A stretch of 64,000 bases of DNA from an uncultured Paracoccaceae bacterium (GCA_934500835.1 CAKSTR010000006.1:243068-307067), one strand, 5' to 3'. Counted from the stretch's first letter, positions 9,942 to 18,401 are shown. Notes: generated from the sequence alone by a model not told the origin. Program-made: numbers and translations.

Positions 9942-10543
9942 GTCGGCCCCCCGATCAAGGCAGCGGCGGCGGCAAGGTCTTCGGGCGTGTTCAGGTTGGA
10001 AAAGGACCCGTCATCAGGAAAATCCGCAATGGCGGCCCCTTGGGAAAGGGCGAAATCCATCACCTTGGGCTTGGCACCCGAGGCGAGAAACCCTGCAAGA
10101 TCCGGCGCCAGCGCCACTGGCCAGAGACCGAAGGTCGGGTGCAGCCTGCCGCCCGACCGGGCAAGCGCCAGCCCGGGGCCATCGGCGGCAAGGATCAGCC
10201 GCGGCGTCAGATCTCCGGGCAGAAAAGGCGCGTCGACCGGCGCAGAGACCAGCGCATCGGCCCCTTGCGCGCCGGCCCAGAGCAACCCTTGCAGGATGCC
10301 GGCAAGCGGGCCAAGCGGGGTGTCGTCGGCCAGAACCGGCAGGCCGAACCGCCGCAGCCGCGCGGGATCGCCATTGGCGGAAACCGCCAGCGCCTCGACC
10401 TGCGGCTCCAGCCGGTCGCAGACATGGGCGATCAGCGGCCGGCCCGCCAGCGGCAGCAGGGCCTTGTCGGCACCCTGCCCGGCCGTCCCCATGCGACGGC
10501 CCTGCCCGCCTGCCAGAATGATCCCGAAAATCCGCAAAGCCAT
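9938..10543 (-). CDS. mobA: Molybdenum cofactor guanylyltransferase MobA
   Basis: The 201-residue nucleotidyltransferase transfers GMP from GTP to Mo-molybdopterin, making the MGD cofactor used by DMSO-reductase-family enzymes. The GTP-binding signature ILAGGQGRRMG is at residues 8-18, followed by the lysine of DKALLPLAGRPL. The metal-binding strand is ALVSAPVDAPFLP, and HPTFGLWP is also typical. It is the first gene of the mobA-mobB-unknown-GNAT operon. A promoter should lie in the 146-bp gap upstream, which otherwise holds only the terminator of the neighbouring lipoprotein gene. Confidence 0.95.
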   Translation of the reverse strand: MALRIFGIILAGGQGRRMGTAGQGADKALLPLAGRPLIAHVCDRLEPQVEALAVSANGDPARLRRFGLPVLADDTPLGPLAGILQGLLWAGAQGADALVSAPVDAPFLPGDLTPRLILAADGPGLALARSGGRLHPTFGLWPVALAPDLAGFLASGAKPKVMDFALSQGAAIADFPDDGSFSNLNTPEDLAAAAALIGGPT

Positions 10544-10660
10544 CCTCCGGCCCCAGCCCTAGGCGGGCAGCGCGATGAGGTAAAGAGGCCAGTTACAGCC
10601 TGCGGCGTCACGAAGGCCGGGACGCCCGCGCCGGGGTTGTTCCCCGCTGCAAAAGGGACA

Positions 10661-10680
10661 GGGCCGCAACAGGGCGGCCC
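10661..10680 (-). terminator. Putative terminator downstream of the lipoprotein gene
   Basis: A perfect 7-bp stem (GGGCCGC at 10661-10667 with GCGGCCC at 10674-10680) and 6-base loop lies just beyond the stop of the minus-strand lipoprotein gene. Read on the minus strand it is followed by a short, interrupted T-rich stretch. It probably separates this transcription unit from mobA. Confidence 0.45.
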
Positions 10681-10689
10681 CGCGTTGCA

Positions 10690-11319
10690 TCAGATGTCGC
10701 TTGGCTTGCCGTTCTTGTCGACGAAAAGCACATTGTGCTGGTCGCTGCCGTCGTTCTCTTCGGTGATCAGGCGGGTCTGCACGCCGGGAAGCTTGCCGAA
10801 GGATTCGCCCAGCTTGATCGGGAACCAGGTGGCGGTGATGCTCTCGAACCCCGGAACGCCGCGCAGGATGCCCGAAATCGAATTGGCACATTGCGCCTTG
10901 GGGACCGCGCCATTCGCCCGGACGCGCTGCAGGATCAGTTCGGCCGTCTGCGGCGAGACATAGAGCTTGCGCTCGATCACGCTGAACTTCTCGGTCGCGG
11001 TGTCGCGGGCGTGATAGTCAAGGAAGGCGGCCAGAACGGAATCGGTGATGCCGAAATGGACATCGTTCTGCACCGGGGCCCTCGGGTGGCTGAAGGTGCC
11101 GGCGGGATCGAAAAGCACCCGCTGCGAGCCGTTGACCAGCAGCGCGGAATGCGCGCCGGAACCGTTGCGGTCATTCACGCCGGTATACAGCACGATATAG
11201 GTCGGAGGCCCTTCGACATAGCGGGCGGCATCGACCTCGGGTTGCGGGGCGAAAGTCTTGTCCACTCCGCAGGCGGTCAGGCCCAGAAGGGCCAGAAGGG
11301 CAAGGGCCAGACGCAACAT
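10690..11319 (-). CDS. Conserved lipoprotein, possible permuted papain-like fold
   Basis: The 209-residue protein has a lipoprotein signal peptide with lipobox LTAC (Cys17), so it is predicted to be membrane-anchored in the periplasm. The mature part contains GSGAHSALLVNG and, about 90 residues later, AQCANSISGIL. A His followed much later by a Cys is the order found in circularly permuted NlpC/P60 (YiiX/LRAT-like) enzymes, so an amidase or thioesterase role is conceivable; this is speculation. It lies just downstream of the small cytochrome oxidase subunit gene on the same strand. Confidence 0.7.
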   Translation of the reverse strand: MLRLALALLALLGLTACGVDKTFAPQPEVDAARYVEGPPTYIVLYTGVNDRNGSGAHSALLVNGSQRVLFDPAGTFSHPRAPVQNDVHFGITDSVLAAFLDYHARDTATEKFSVIERKLYVSPQTAELILQRVRANGAVPKAQCANSISGILRGVPGFESITATWFPIKLGESFGKLPGVQTRLITEENDGSDQHNVLFVDKNGKPSDI

Positions 11320-11325
11320 GGCGGA

Positions 11326-11475
11326 TCAGGCGTTCGCCAGCGCCATGAAGACGAGAACGAGGAAGATCACCACCGCCGTCCAGGTCACCCAGCGGACGAA
11401 GCCGGCAAAGGTCTTTTCCTGCACCCGGACGTCCATCGTACCGTGCTTGTACTCGCCATGGGAATGATCGGCCAT
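11326..11475 (-). CDS. aa3-type cytochrome c oxidase subunit IV (small)
   Basis: The gene encodes 49 residues: MADHSHGEYKHGTMDVRVQE, then a single transmembrane helix (WVTWTAVVIFLVLVFMALA). The hydrophilic N-terminus rich in His and Lys, the MDVRVQEKTFAGF segment and one C-terminal helix match the alphaproteobacterial aa3-type oxidase subunit IV seen in Paracoccus and Rhodobacter. Its role in the respiratory complex is structural and apparently not essential for catalysis. The other oxidase genes are not in the window. It ends 6 bp before the lipoprotein start. Confidence 0.85.
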   Translation of the reverse strand: MADHSHGEYKHGTMDVRVQEKTFAGFVRWVTWTAVVIFLVLVFMALANA

Positions 11476-11563
11476 CTGTCTTCGCGTCCCGTATCCTGTT
11501 CGCTTTGCCCTGCGATAGCCGATTCACGGCGCGGTGTCACGGGGGCAAGCGGTCGCGGCGGGT

Positions 11564-12016
11564 TCAGACCGAAGCATCGCCGGATTCTCCGCCGATCCAG
11601 CCCGGGTTCAGCGAGAATCCGATGCGGCGGGGCGGTTCGGCCTCCTGCACCTTGGGCACGGCGCGCAAAAGGACGGAAAGCTGGCTGACGTGCTGGACCA
11701 GTTGGGTCTTCAGCCCGTCTTCGTCGCGGCCATAGAAGGTGACAATGTCGGGATCATAATAGCCAAGCCCCTCGATCCTCAGGATGCCGGCCTGGCTGCC
11801 GGTGAACCCCATGGCGATCTCCTGGCTGGCATCCAGCTGCGATTCGAAGTTGCGGATGTAGAGGACCAGCCGCTCATAGGCCCATCCGGCGGGGCTTTTC
11901 GGCTGTTCCGCCTCGGCCGGGCTGGCCTTGGCGACAGCCTTGCTGCCACTGACCGCCGGGGTCTGGTCCTTTGCCGCCGTCTTCACCTTCGTCTTCGTCT
12001 TGCGCGCTTCGGCCAT
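11564..12016 (-). CDS. DUF6173-family protein
   Basis: The protein has 150 residues. A basic, low-complexity N-terminus (residues 1-40, Lys/Ala rich) is followed by a conserved domain WAYERLVLYIRNFESQLDAS and then EIAMGFTGSQAGILRIEGLG, DPDIVTFYG. This resembles the DUF6173 family known from Rhodobacteraceae. No catalytic residues can be named and the role is unknown. It starts 3 bp after the stop of the MBL-hydrolase gene on the same strand, so the two are probably in one operon. Confidence 0.72.
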   Translation of the reverse strand: MAEARKTKTKVKTAAKDQTPAVSGSKAVAKASPAEAEQPKSPAGWAYERLVLYIRNFESQLDASQEIAMGFTGSQAGILRIEGLGYYDPDIVTFYGRDEDGLKTQLVQHVSQLSVLLRAVPKVQEAEPPRRIGFSLNPGWIGGESGDASV

Positions 12017-12019
12017 CGG

Positions 12020-13042
12020 TCAAAGCCTTTCCCAGAGATATGCACCTGCCGGTCCGAGGGAACGGGAAACCTGCCGCCGGCGCAAGAGGCAGTTCAGATG
12101 CGCCACCGCCTCGACCAGCGCAAGGCCCTCTTCGGCGGGGCCGATCGGACGCTTGAAGAGGACGGGGAAACACTCGACCGCCGTGCGCGGCATGGCAAGG
12201 TGGTCACGAAGCCGGTCCAGGGCGGAAAGATGGTTCTCGATCATCTGCCCAAGCCGGAACGGCAGGCCGGTGAAGGGCAGCTTGTGGCCGGGCAGGATCA
12301 GGTCCGTCTCGCGGGCATGGGGCCGCAAGGCGGCACAGCTTGCCAGCCATTCCGACAGCGGATCGGCCTCGGGCTCGGTCGGATAGACGCCGATGTTGGC
12401 CGAGATGCCCGGCAACAGCTGGTCGCCGCCAAGAACGATGCCGTCAGACCAGAGCGTGGCATGATCGGGCGCGTGGCCCTGCCCCAGACGGATGGTCCAG
12501 TCGCGGCCGGCAAGATGCAGGGTGTCGCCTTCCTCGATGCGGATGAAGCCCTGAGGCATCGGGTGGACCACATCGGCAAAGTTGAAAGGCCGCTCGGCAG
12601 CGCGAATGGCAAGCCGTTCAGGCGACAGGCCGGCACGGGTCCAGAACGCCATCGCCTGCGGCGTCGCCTGCGGCTGAACGTCCAGCGTCAGCATGCGGGC
12701 GTAAAGCCAGGCGGTCCGGGTGGCGTACAGCGCCGCCCCGCGGGCCTGAAACCAACCCGCCATGCCGACATGGTCCGGATGGTGGTGGGTCAGGATCACC
12801 CGCGTCACCGGACGGCCCCGCAAAGGCCCGTGCAGGATGCTTTCCCAAAGCGCCTCTCCGCGCCGAGAGCGCATGCCGGTGTCGATGATGGCCCAACCCG
12901 GCCCGTCCTCCAGCGCGTAGATGTTCACATGGTCCAGCGCCATCGGCAGCGGCAGGCGCAGCCACAGGATGCCGGGCGCGACCTCATGCGCGTCGCCATG
13001 GGCGGGCGGTTCGGGGAAGGGATGGAGAATGGCGTCAGTCAT
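12020..13042 (-). CDS. Metallo-beta-lactamase fold hydrolase
   Basis: The 340-residue MBL-fold hydrolase has the metal-binding signature THHHPDH (near residues 84-90), preceded by WAIIDTGM. The later ligands are in GQGHAPDHATLW and the LILPGHKLP strand. A C-terminal helical extension (IENHLSALDRLRDHLA and beyond) resembles the winged-helix tail of LACTB2-like members. The substrate is unknown; thioester or nucleic-acid end hydrolysis are both possible for this subfamily. Upstream lies a 215-bp spacer with a repeat pair, and DUF6173 follows downstream. Confidence 0.88.
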   Translation of the reverse strand: MTDAILHPFPEPPAHGDAHEVAPGILWLRLPLPMALDHVNIYALEDGPGWAIIDTGMRSRRGEALWESILHGPLRGRPVTRVILTHHHPDHVGMAGWFQARGAALYATRTAWLYARMLTLDVQPQATPQAMAFWTRAGLSPERLAIRAAERPFNFADVVHPMPQGFIRIEEGDTLHLAGRDWTIRLGQGHAPDHATLWSDGIVLGGDQLLPGISANIGVYPTEPEADPLSEWLASCAALRPHARETDLILPGHKLPFTGLPFRLGQMIENHLSALDRLRDHLAMPRTAVECFPVLFKRPIGPAEEGLALVEAVAHLNCLLRRRQVSRSLGPAGAYLWERL

Positions 13043-13143
13043 GCCCCCTCGTCGCGCGTCTGGCGGCGGGATTCAAGCAGAGCGGCTGACGCCGCAAGCC
13101 TTTCCTCTCGTCAGATCGCCAATGCGATCTTCCTTCGGCTGAT

Positions 13144-13248
13144 GGGGGCGCTGCCCCCAAACCCCCGGGATACTTTTGCCAAGATGAAATAGCGGCCTTC
13201 ACTTTGGCCCAAATATCCTCGGGGGTCCGGGGGGCGAAGCGCCCCCGG
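13144..13248. repeat. Intergenic palindromic repeat pair (REP-like)
   Basis: Two inverted copies of an intergenic element face each other. The left copy (13144-13189) has a GGGGGC-GCT-GCCCCC hairpin, then CCCCCGGGATACTTTTGCC and AAGATGAAA. The right copy (13200-13248) reads CACTTTGGCCCAAATATCC, then a CCGGGGG/CGCCCCCGG hairpin. The same modules recur at 43.94-44.07, 49.54-49.60 and 53.82-53.87 kb. The pair lies between the acyl-CoA dehydrogenase stop and the MBL-hydrolase start, so it may also act as a terminator. Confidence 0.8.
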
Positions 13249-13257
13249 CCTGCGACA

Positions 13258-14958
13258 TCAGCCCATAAGCGCCTCGGGCGAAAGCGCGTAGAGATCGGCC
13301 GCCCCATGGCGCGTGCGCGCAAGAAGGGCCGCATGTTCCGGCAGCAGGCGGTGGATCATCACCTTCGCCAATGCGGCGCGGGATGGATCGGCCTGGGCGG
13401 CCTTCAGGTGGAACGCGCTGCCAAGGACCAGCGCAAAGGCGCGCAGATAGGCGACAGCGCCGGCAAAACGATCGTTGAGGTCAAGGGTGAGCAGGTGTTC
13501 CGTCGCCTCGCGCAGGGTCTCGGTCGCTTGCCAGAGGTCATTGGCCAGCTCCGGCAGCGCGCCGCGGGCCGAGGCGGCGCTGGCCTCGATCTCGCCGATC
13601 AGGCGGAAGGCGGCATCGCCGCCGTCCATCAGCTTGCGGCCGACCAGGTCCATCGCCTGGATGCCATTGGTGCCTTCGTAGATCGCCGTGATGCGGGCGT
13701 CGCGCAGGAACTGGGCGGCTCCGGTCTCTTCGATGAAGCCCATGCCGCCATGGACCTGCACGCCCGTATCGGCAACCCTGCAGCCGGTATCGGTGCCATA
13801 GGCCTTGGCGATGGGGGTCAGAAACGCAGCGCGGGCCTGCCAGACCGGATCGGCGGTGGCATTGCCCATGTCGATCGCCACCGCACAGGCCAGGGCGATC
13901 GCACGGGCAGCGAAAACCTCGGCCCGGGATTCGGCCAGCATCCGCCGGACATCGGCATGGCCGATGATGCCCGGAACCCCCTCGGGGGTTTCCCCTTGCA
14001 CCCGGTCGACTGCGTAGGCGACCGCCTTTTGCAGCGCGGCCTCGGCCACGCCGACACCCTGAGCACCGACACCAAGCCGGGCGTTGTTCATCATGGTGAA
14101 CATCGCCGCCATGCCCTTGTGCGGCCCCCCCACCAGCCAGCCCTGCGCCCCGTCGAACTGCATGACGCAGGTCGGGCTGCCATGGATGCCCAGCTTGTGT
14201 TCAAGGCTGACCACCTTCAGGCTGTTGGCCTTGCCCGGATTGCCTGCCGCATCCGGCAGATATTTCGGGACCATGAAGAGGGATATTCCCCTGGTCCCCG
14301 CTGCGGCATCGGGAAGGCGGGCCAGCACCAGATGGCAGACATTCGCGGTGATGTCGCTGTCGCCCCAGGTGATGAAGATCTTCTGGCCCGTCACCGCATA
14401 GCTGCCATCGTCATTCGGCCTGGCCGTGGTGCGCAGGGCGCCCACGTCCGACCCGGCCTGCGGCTCGGTCAGGTTCATCGTGCCCGACCATTCGCCCGAG
14501 ATCAGTTTGGGCAGGTACAGCGCCTTCACCTCGTCCGAGGCATGGTGCTCCAGCGCCTCGATCTGGCCCTGCGTCAGCAGCGGCTTCAGCTGCAGCGCAA
14601 GGCAGGCACCCGAGAGCATCTCGTTCACCGCAGTGTTCAGCGCCATCGGCAGGCCCATACCGCCATGCGCAGGGCTGGCGGCAAGGCCGACCCAGCCGCC
14701 TTCGGCAATGGCGCGATACCCTTCGGCATAGCCGGGCGGGGACCGCAGCACACCGTTCTCAAGCCGCGCCGGCGTCAGATCCCCGGCCCGGTTGAGCGGG
14801 GCAACCACATCGTCGCACAGCTTTGCGGCTTCGATCAGGATGGCAGCGGCGGTGTCCGGCGTGGCATCGGCGAAACGTTCGGTCCCCGAGACACGCGCGA
14901 AATCCACCACATGATCAAGGATGAAACGATGGTCTTCCTGAGGGGCGCGATAGGTCAT
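13258..14958 (-). CDS. Acyl-CoA dehydrogenase, long DmdC-like form
   Basis: At 566 residues this belongs to the long acyl-CoA dehydrogenase group that includes methylmercaptopropionyl-CoA dehydrogenase DmdC, rather than the 380-residue FadE-like type. It has an N-terminal cap (MTYRAPQEDHRFILDHV), FAD contacts in NLTEPQAGSDVGALRTTA, and the catalytic glutamate in IYEGTNGIQ (about Glu428). The C-terminal extra domain is present. It would reduce ETF, which reoxidises through the ETF-QO encoded at 4.6-6.2 kb. The substrate could be a DMSP-derived or ordinary acyl-CoA; no other dmd gene is present in the window. Confidence 0.9.
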   Translation of the reverse strand: MTYRAPQEDHRFILDHVVDFARVSGTERFADATPDTAAAILIEAAKLCDDVVAPLNRAGDLTPARLENGVLRSPPGYAEGYRAIAEGGWVGLAASPAHGGMGLPMALNTAVNEMLSGACLALQLKPLLTQGQIEALEHHASDEVKALYLPKLISGEWSGTMNLTEPQAGSDVGALRTTARPNDDGSYAVTGQKIFITWGDSDITANVCHLVLARLPDAAAGTRGISLFMVPKYLPDAAGNPGKANSLKVVSLEHKLGIHGSPTCVMQFDGAQGWLVGGPHKGMAAMFTMMNNARLGVGAQGVGVAEAALQKAVAYAVDRVQGETPEGVPGIIGHADVRRMLAESRAEVFAARAIALACAVAIDMGNATADPVWQARAAFLTPIAKAYGTDTGCRVADTGVQVHGGMGFIEETGAAQFLRDARITAIYEGTNGIQAMDLVGRKLMDGGDAAFRLIGEIEASAASARGALPELANDLWQATETLREATEHLLTLDLNDRFAGAVAYLRAFALVLGSAFHLKAAQADPSRAALAKVMIHRLLPEHAALLARTRHGAADLYALSPEALMG

Positions 14959-15074
14959 GGGCAGGCTCCGGCGGGCGAATGCGGCTTGTGAAACGGGGCA
15001 CGTTGCGACTATGGGCAGGCTAGCGGAAGCCGCAACCCCTTCAAGGCGGACGCTGCGTCAGATGGACCCCTGCG

Positions 15075-16025
15075 ATGGAACGGACCGAGACCCTTGCCGC
15101 CGATGACGCGGGTGTTGCCCGCGCGGCCGACCTGATCCGCGGGGGGCGTCTGGTCGCCTTCCCGACCGAGACGGTCTATGGCCTTGGAGGAGACGCCACC
15201 GATGACCGGGCGGTCGCGATGATCTTCGACGCCAAGGGCCGGCCGCGCTTCAACCCCTTGATCGTGCATCTGCCCGGGCTGCCGGAGGCCGAAGCGATCG
15301 CGCATTTCGACGCCCGCGCCCGCGCGGTGGCCAGCGCCTTCTGGCCCGGCCCGCTTACGCTGGTGCTGCCCCTGCGCGACGGGGCCGGTATCTCGGAGCT
15401 GGTCACCGCAGGGCTGTCCACCGTGGCCATCCGCATTCCCGCGCATCCCTTGGCGCGCGCCCTTCTTCGCGCCGTGGGCCGGCCTGTGGCGGCACCTTCG
15501 GCCAATCCATCGGGCCAGGTGTCACCGACGCGGGCCGCGCATGTGCTGGACGGGCTGATCGGCCGGATCGCGGCGGTGCTGGATGGCGGGGCCTGTGCCG
15601 TCGGGGTCGAGAGCACGATCCTTGGTCTGGACCCGCAGCCCCGGCTTCTGCGTCCCGGCGGCATCCCCGCCGAGGCGCTGGAGGCAGCCCTTGGCACGGC
15701 CCTTTCCGCGGGCGGCAGCGCCACCAAGCCCAATGCGCCGGGCCAACTGGCCTCGCATTACGCGCCCGGGGCCGCCGTGCGGCTGAATGCCCGTGCCGCC
15801 GAAACCGGCGAGATCCTTGTCGGGTTCGGCCCGGTCAGGGGCGATCTGACGCTTTCGGCCAGCGGCGATCTGGTAGAGGCGGCGGCCAGCCTCTTCCAAA
15901 TCCTGCGCGAGGCCGATGCGCTTGCCGGCCCCCTGGGCCGGATCGCCTTTGCGCCCATCCCCGACCACGGCCTTGGCCGGGCGATCAATGACCGGTTGAC
16001 ACGGGCAGCGGCACCGCGCGCCTGA
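15075..16025 (+). CDS. L-threonylcarbamoyladenylate synthase (Sua5/YrdC/YwlC)
   Basis: The 316-residue enzyme makes threonylcarbamoyl-AMP from threonine, bicarbonate and ATP for t6A modification of tRNAs decoding ANN codons. The YrdC domain has the hallmark FPTETVYGLGGDA, the KGRPRFNPL loop, SANPSGQVSPTRA and GVESTIL. The extra C-terminal Sua5 domain is linked by the HYAPGA segment (about residues 228-233). Length and domains indicate the Sua5-type rather than the short TsaC-type. It is divergent from the acyl-CoA dehydrogenase gene. Confidence 0.93.
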   Translation: MERTETLAADDAGVARAADLIRGGRLVAFPTETVYGLGGDATDDRAVAMIFDAKGRPRFNPLIVHLPGLPEAEAIAHFDARARAVASAFWPGPLTLVLPLRDGAGISELVTAGLSTVAIRIPAHPLARALLRAVGRPVAAPSANPSGQVSPTRAAHVLDGLIGRIAAVLDGGACAVGVESTILGLDPQPRLLRPGGIPAEALEAALGTALSAGGSATKPNAPGQLASHYAPGAAVRLNARAAETGEILVGFGPVRGDLTLSASGDLVEAAASLFQILREADALAGPLGRIAFAPIPDHGLGRAINDRLTRAAAPRA

Positions 16026-16174
16026 CGGCCGCACCGCGTCCGCAAATCAGCGGCTGCAACACAACTTTTCCCCGTTATACCGCAGAAAAATTTATGTCAT
16101 GATTGGCGCGCGCAATGGAGCGCGGGCAAGGATGCCGCCCGGGAAGAGGCGGATCACGGAAGGGAACCCTGCAG

Positions 16175-16546
16175 ATGCTTAACGAATTCAAGACTTTTAT
16201 CGCGCGCGGCAACGTGCTTGATCTGGCCGTCGGTGTCGTCATCGGCGCGGCCTTCACCGCCATCGTCACTTCGCTGGTCGATGATCTGATCAACCCGCTG
16301 ATCGGTCTGATCGTGGGTGGCGTGGACTTCTCGGGTCTCAGCGTCGGCCTGGGCGAAGCCCAGTTCATGTATGGCAACTTCATCAATGCAGTCATCAAGT
16401 TCCTGATCGTCGCCTGGGTGGTGTTCCTGCTGGTCAAGGCCGTGAACAGGATGATGCCGAAGAAGGTGGAAGAGCCTGCCGCGCCGGCCGGTCCGTCGGA
16501 CAATGACCTGCTGAAAGAGATTCTGGTCGAGCTGAAGAAGAAATAA
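16175..16546 (+). CDS. mscL: Large-conductance mechanosensitive channel MscL
   Basis: The 123-residue MscL opens under membrane tension to release solutes on hypo-osmotic shock. The N-terminal [20 protein letters not shown] is the diagnostic S1/TM1 sequence, TM2 is [20 protein letters not shown], and the cytoplasmic C-terminal helix ends [11 protein letters not shown]. The ATG at 16175 gives the standard length, although the frame is open further upstream. A strong terminator follows 25 bp after the stop. Confidence 0.97.
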   Translation: MLNEFKTFIARGNVLDLAVGVVIGAAFTAIVTSLVDDLINPLIGLIVGGVDFSGLSVGLGEAQFMYGNFINAVIKFLIVAWVVFLLVKAVNRMMPKKVEEPAAPAGPSDNDLLKEILVELKKK

Positions 16547-16571
16547 TCTCTCCTGCATCCCGGAACGATGC

Positions 16572-16601
16572 GGCCCGCAGGCATTGACCTGCGGGCCTTT
16601 T
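16572..16601 (+). terminator. Rho-independent terminator after mscL
   Basis: A perfect 10-bp stem (GGCCCGCAGG at 16572-16581 and CCTGCGGGCC at 16588-16597) with loop CATTGA is followed by TTTT. It lies 26 bp past the mscL stop and just before the convergent ald stop codon. Confidence 0.9.
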
Positions 16602-16612
16602 CTCTTGGCCGG

Positions 16613-17734
16613 TCAGAGCTTCAGCGCGTCCGCCGCCGGGATCGCGGGCAGACCAAGCGCCACGCCGACAGCCTCATAGGTCAGCTTGCCCGCATGGACG
16701 TTCAGCCCGGCCAGAAGGTGCTTGTCCTCGGCACAGGCCTTCTTCCAGCCCTTGTCCGCCAGCGCCAGCATGAAGGGCATCGTCGCATTGCCAAGCGCCT
16801 GGGTCGAGGTGCGGGCCACGGCCCCCGGCATGTTCGCCACGCAGTAATGCATCACGCCGTCGACCTCATAGATCGGGTCCTGATGGGTGGTGGCGCGCGA
16901 GGTCTCGAAGCAGCCGCCCTGGTCGATGGCCACGTCCACAAGGGCAGAGCCGGGCTTCATGTCTTTCAGCTGCGCCTTCGAGATCAGCTTCGGCGCCGCC
17001 GCCCCGGGGATCAGCACGGCGCCCACCACCATGTCGGCGGTTCTGATCAACTCGGCCAGGGCGCCTGCGCTGGAATATTGCGTGACCAGTTTGCCATGGA
17101 AGATGTCGTCCAGATAGCTCAGCCGCGGGAGCGAGCGGTCCAGAACGGTCACCCGCGCGCCCATGCCCACGGAGACCCGCGCCGCCGCCGTGCCGACCAC
17201 GCCACCGCCTACGATCACCACATTGGCCGGCGCCACGCCGGGCACGCCGCCCAGAAGGATGCCCGATCCGCCGTTGGCCTTCTGCAGGGTCCAGGCCCCG
17301 ACCTGCGGCGCAAGCCGCCCCGCCACCTCGGACATCGGCGCCAGCAGGGGCAGGCCGCCGCGGGCATCCGTCACCGTCTCATAGGCGATGCAGGTGGCAC
17401 CACTGGCAATGAGATCGCGGGTCTGCCCGGGGTCCGGCGCAAGGTGGAGATAGGTGAACAGCACCTGCCCTTCACGCAGCCGCTTGCGCTCGGCCGGCTG
17501 GGGTTCCTTGACCTTCACGATCATCTCGGCCCCGGCGAACACCTCTTCCGCCGTATCGACGATCCTCGCCCCGGCCGCCACATAGGCCGCATCGGCGAAA
17601 CCGGCGCCGATACCTGCATTCTTCTCGATCATCACCTCATGGCCATGGGCGATGGCCTCGCGCGCCGCGTCGGGAGTCATCCCGACGCGAAACTCCTGCG
17701 GTTTGATTTCTTTCGGGCATCCGATCTTCATCAT
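16613..17734 (-). CDS. ald: Alanine dehydrogenase
   Basis: The 373-residue NAD-dependent enzyme interconverts alanine and pyruvate plus ammonia. It opens KIGCPKEIKPQEFRVGMTPD and has the substrate-binding lysine in VKVKEPQPAE. The Rossmann glycine loop is VVIVGGGVVGTAAA, and the YLHLAPD and HYCVANMPGAVARTST motifs are also present, all typical of Ald. Two consecutive ATG codons (17734, 17731) follow an AGGGAG site. It is divergent from an Lrp-type regulator, the usual arrangement for alanine-responsive control. Confidence 0.96.
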   Translation of the reverse strand: MMKIGCPKEIKPQEFRVGMTPDAAREAIAHGHEVMIEKNAGIGAGFADAAYVAAGARIVDTAEEVFAGAEMIVKVKEPQPAERKRLREGQVLFTYLHLAPDPGQTRDLIASGATCIAYETVTDARGGLPLLAPMSEVAGRLAPQVGAWTLQKANGGSGILLGGVPGVAPANVVIVGGGVVGTAAARVSVGMGARVTVLDRSLPRLSYLDDIFHGKLVTQYSSAGALAELIRTADMVVGAVLIPGAAAPKLISKAQLKDMKPGSALVDVAIDQGGCFETSRATTHQDPIYEVDGVMHYCVANMPGAVARTSTQALGNATMPFMLALADKGWKKACAEDKHLLAGLNVHAGKLTYEAVGVALGLPAIPAADALKL

Positions 17735-17834
17735 TTCTCTCCCTGCCGGCCATTCGCGGCCTGTGAAGAAAGCCTGAGGCAGAATCGCTGCCGATGTCTT
17801 GATTTTTCACTGGCGATGACGGGGCGATGGGGTA

Positions 17835-17870
17835 GAATTTTCGTAGAAAATTCGCATCCGCAGGAAATTC
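17835..17870. promoter_or_regulatory. Putative Lrp-type operator in the ald-lrp intergenic region
   Basis: A perfect inverted repeat GAATTTTC-GTA-GAAAATTC spans 17835-17853. A further similar half-site, GGAAATTC, lies at 17863-17870, 17 bp after the second arm starts. The AT-rich arms stand out from the GC-rich surroundings and sit immediately upstream of the GTG start of the regulator. Binding by the adjacent Lrp-family protein is inferred, not shown. Confidence 0.6.
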
Positions 17871-17874
17871 TGCC

Positions 17875-18339
17875 GTGGACAGCCCTCTTGACGCGACCGA
17901 CCGGCGAATTCTTGCTGCATTGCAGAAGGAAGGCCGCATCACCAATGCCGAGTTGAGCGAGCGGGTGAACCTTTCGCCCTCGGCCTGCCACCGCCGGGTT
18001 CAGCGGCTTGAGGAAGAGGGTTTCATCGCCGGCTATGTGGCCCTTGTCGATGCCCGCCGGCTGGGAAAACCCACCACCGTCTTTGTCGAGATCACGCTGG
18101 AATCGCAGGCCGAGGAACTGCTGGATGCCTTCGAACGCGCGGTGGCGAAGGTGCCCGACATCCTGGAATGCCACCTGATGGCCGGCACGGCGGACTATCT
18201 TCTGAAGATCGTGGCCGAGGACACCGAGGATTTCGCCCGCATCCACCGCCAGCACCTCAGCCGGCTGCCCGGGGTGCGCCAGATGCAATCCAGCTTCGCC
18301 CTGCGCGAAGTGCTGAAGACCACCGCGCTGCCGGTCTGA
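17875..18339 (+). CDS. Lrp/AsnC-family transcriptional regulator
   Basis: The 154-residue regulator has an N-terminal winged helix-turn-helix (LDATDRRILAALQKEGRITN to SPSACHRRVQRLEEEGFI) and a C-terminal RAM/ligand-binding domain (VFVEITLESQ, VPDILECHLMAGTADYLLKI). It probably controls the divergent ald gene in response to alanine, as in other alanine-responsive Lrp pairs. The start codon is GTG at 17875 (VDSPLDATDRR read with initiator Met). A likely operator lies just upstream. Confidence 0.93.
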   Translation: MDSPLDATDRRILAALQKEGRITNAELSERVNLSPSACHRRVQRLEEEGFIAGYVALVDARRLGKPTTVFVEITLESQAEELLDAFERAVAKVPDILECHLMAGTADYLLKIVAEDTEDFARIHRQHLSRLPGVRQMQSSFALREVLKTTALPV

Positions 18340-18401
18340 CGCGTGATCTTCCGCGCCACGCAAAACTCGGCTAGGCCGCCGGACGGGATACGGAGAACCA
18401 T

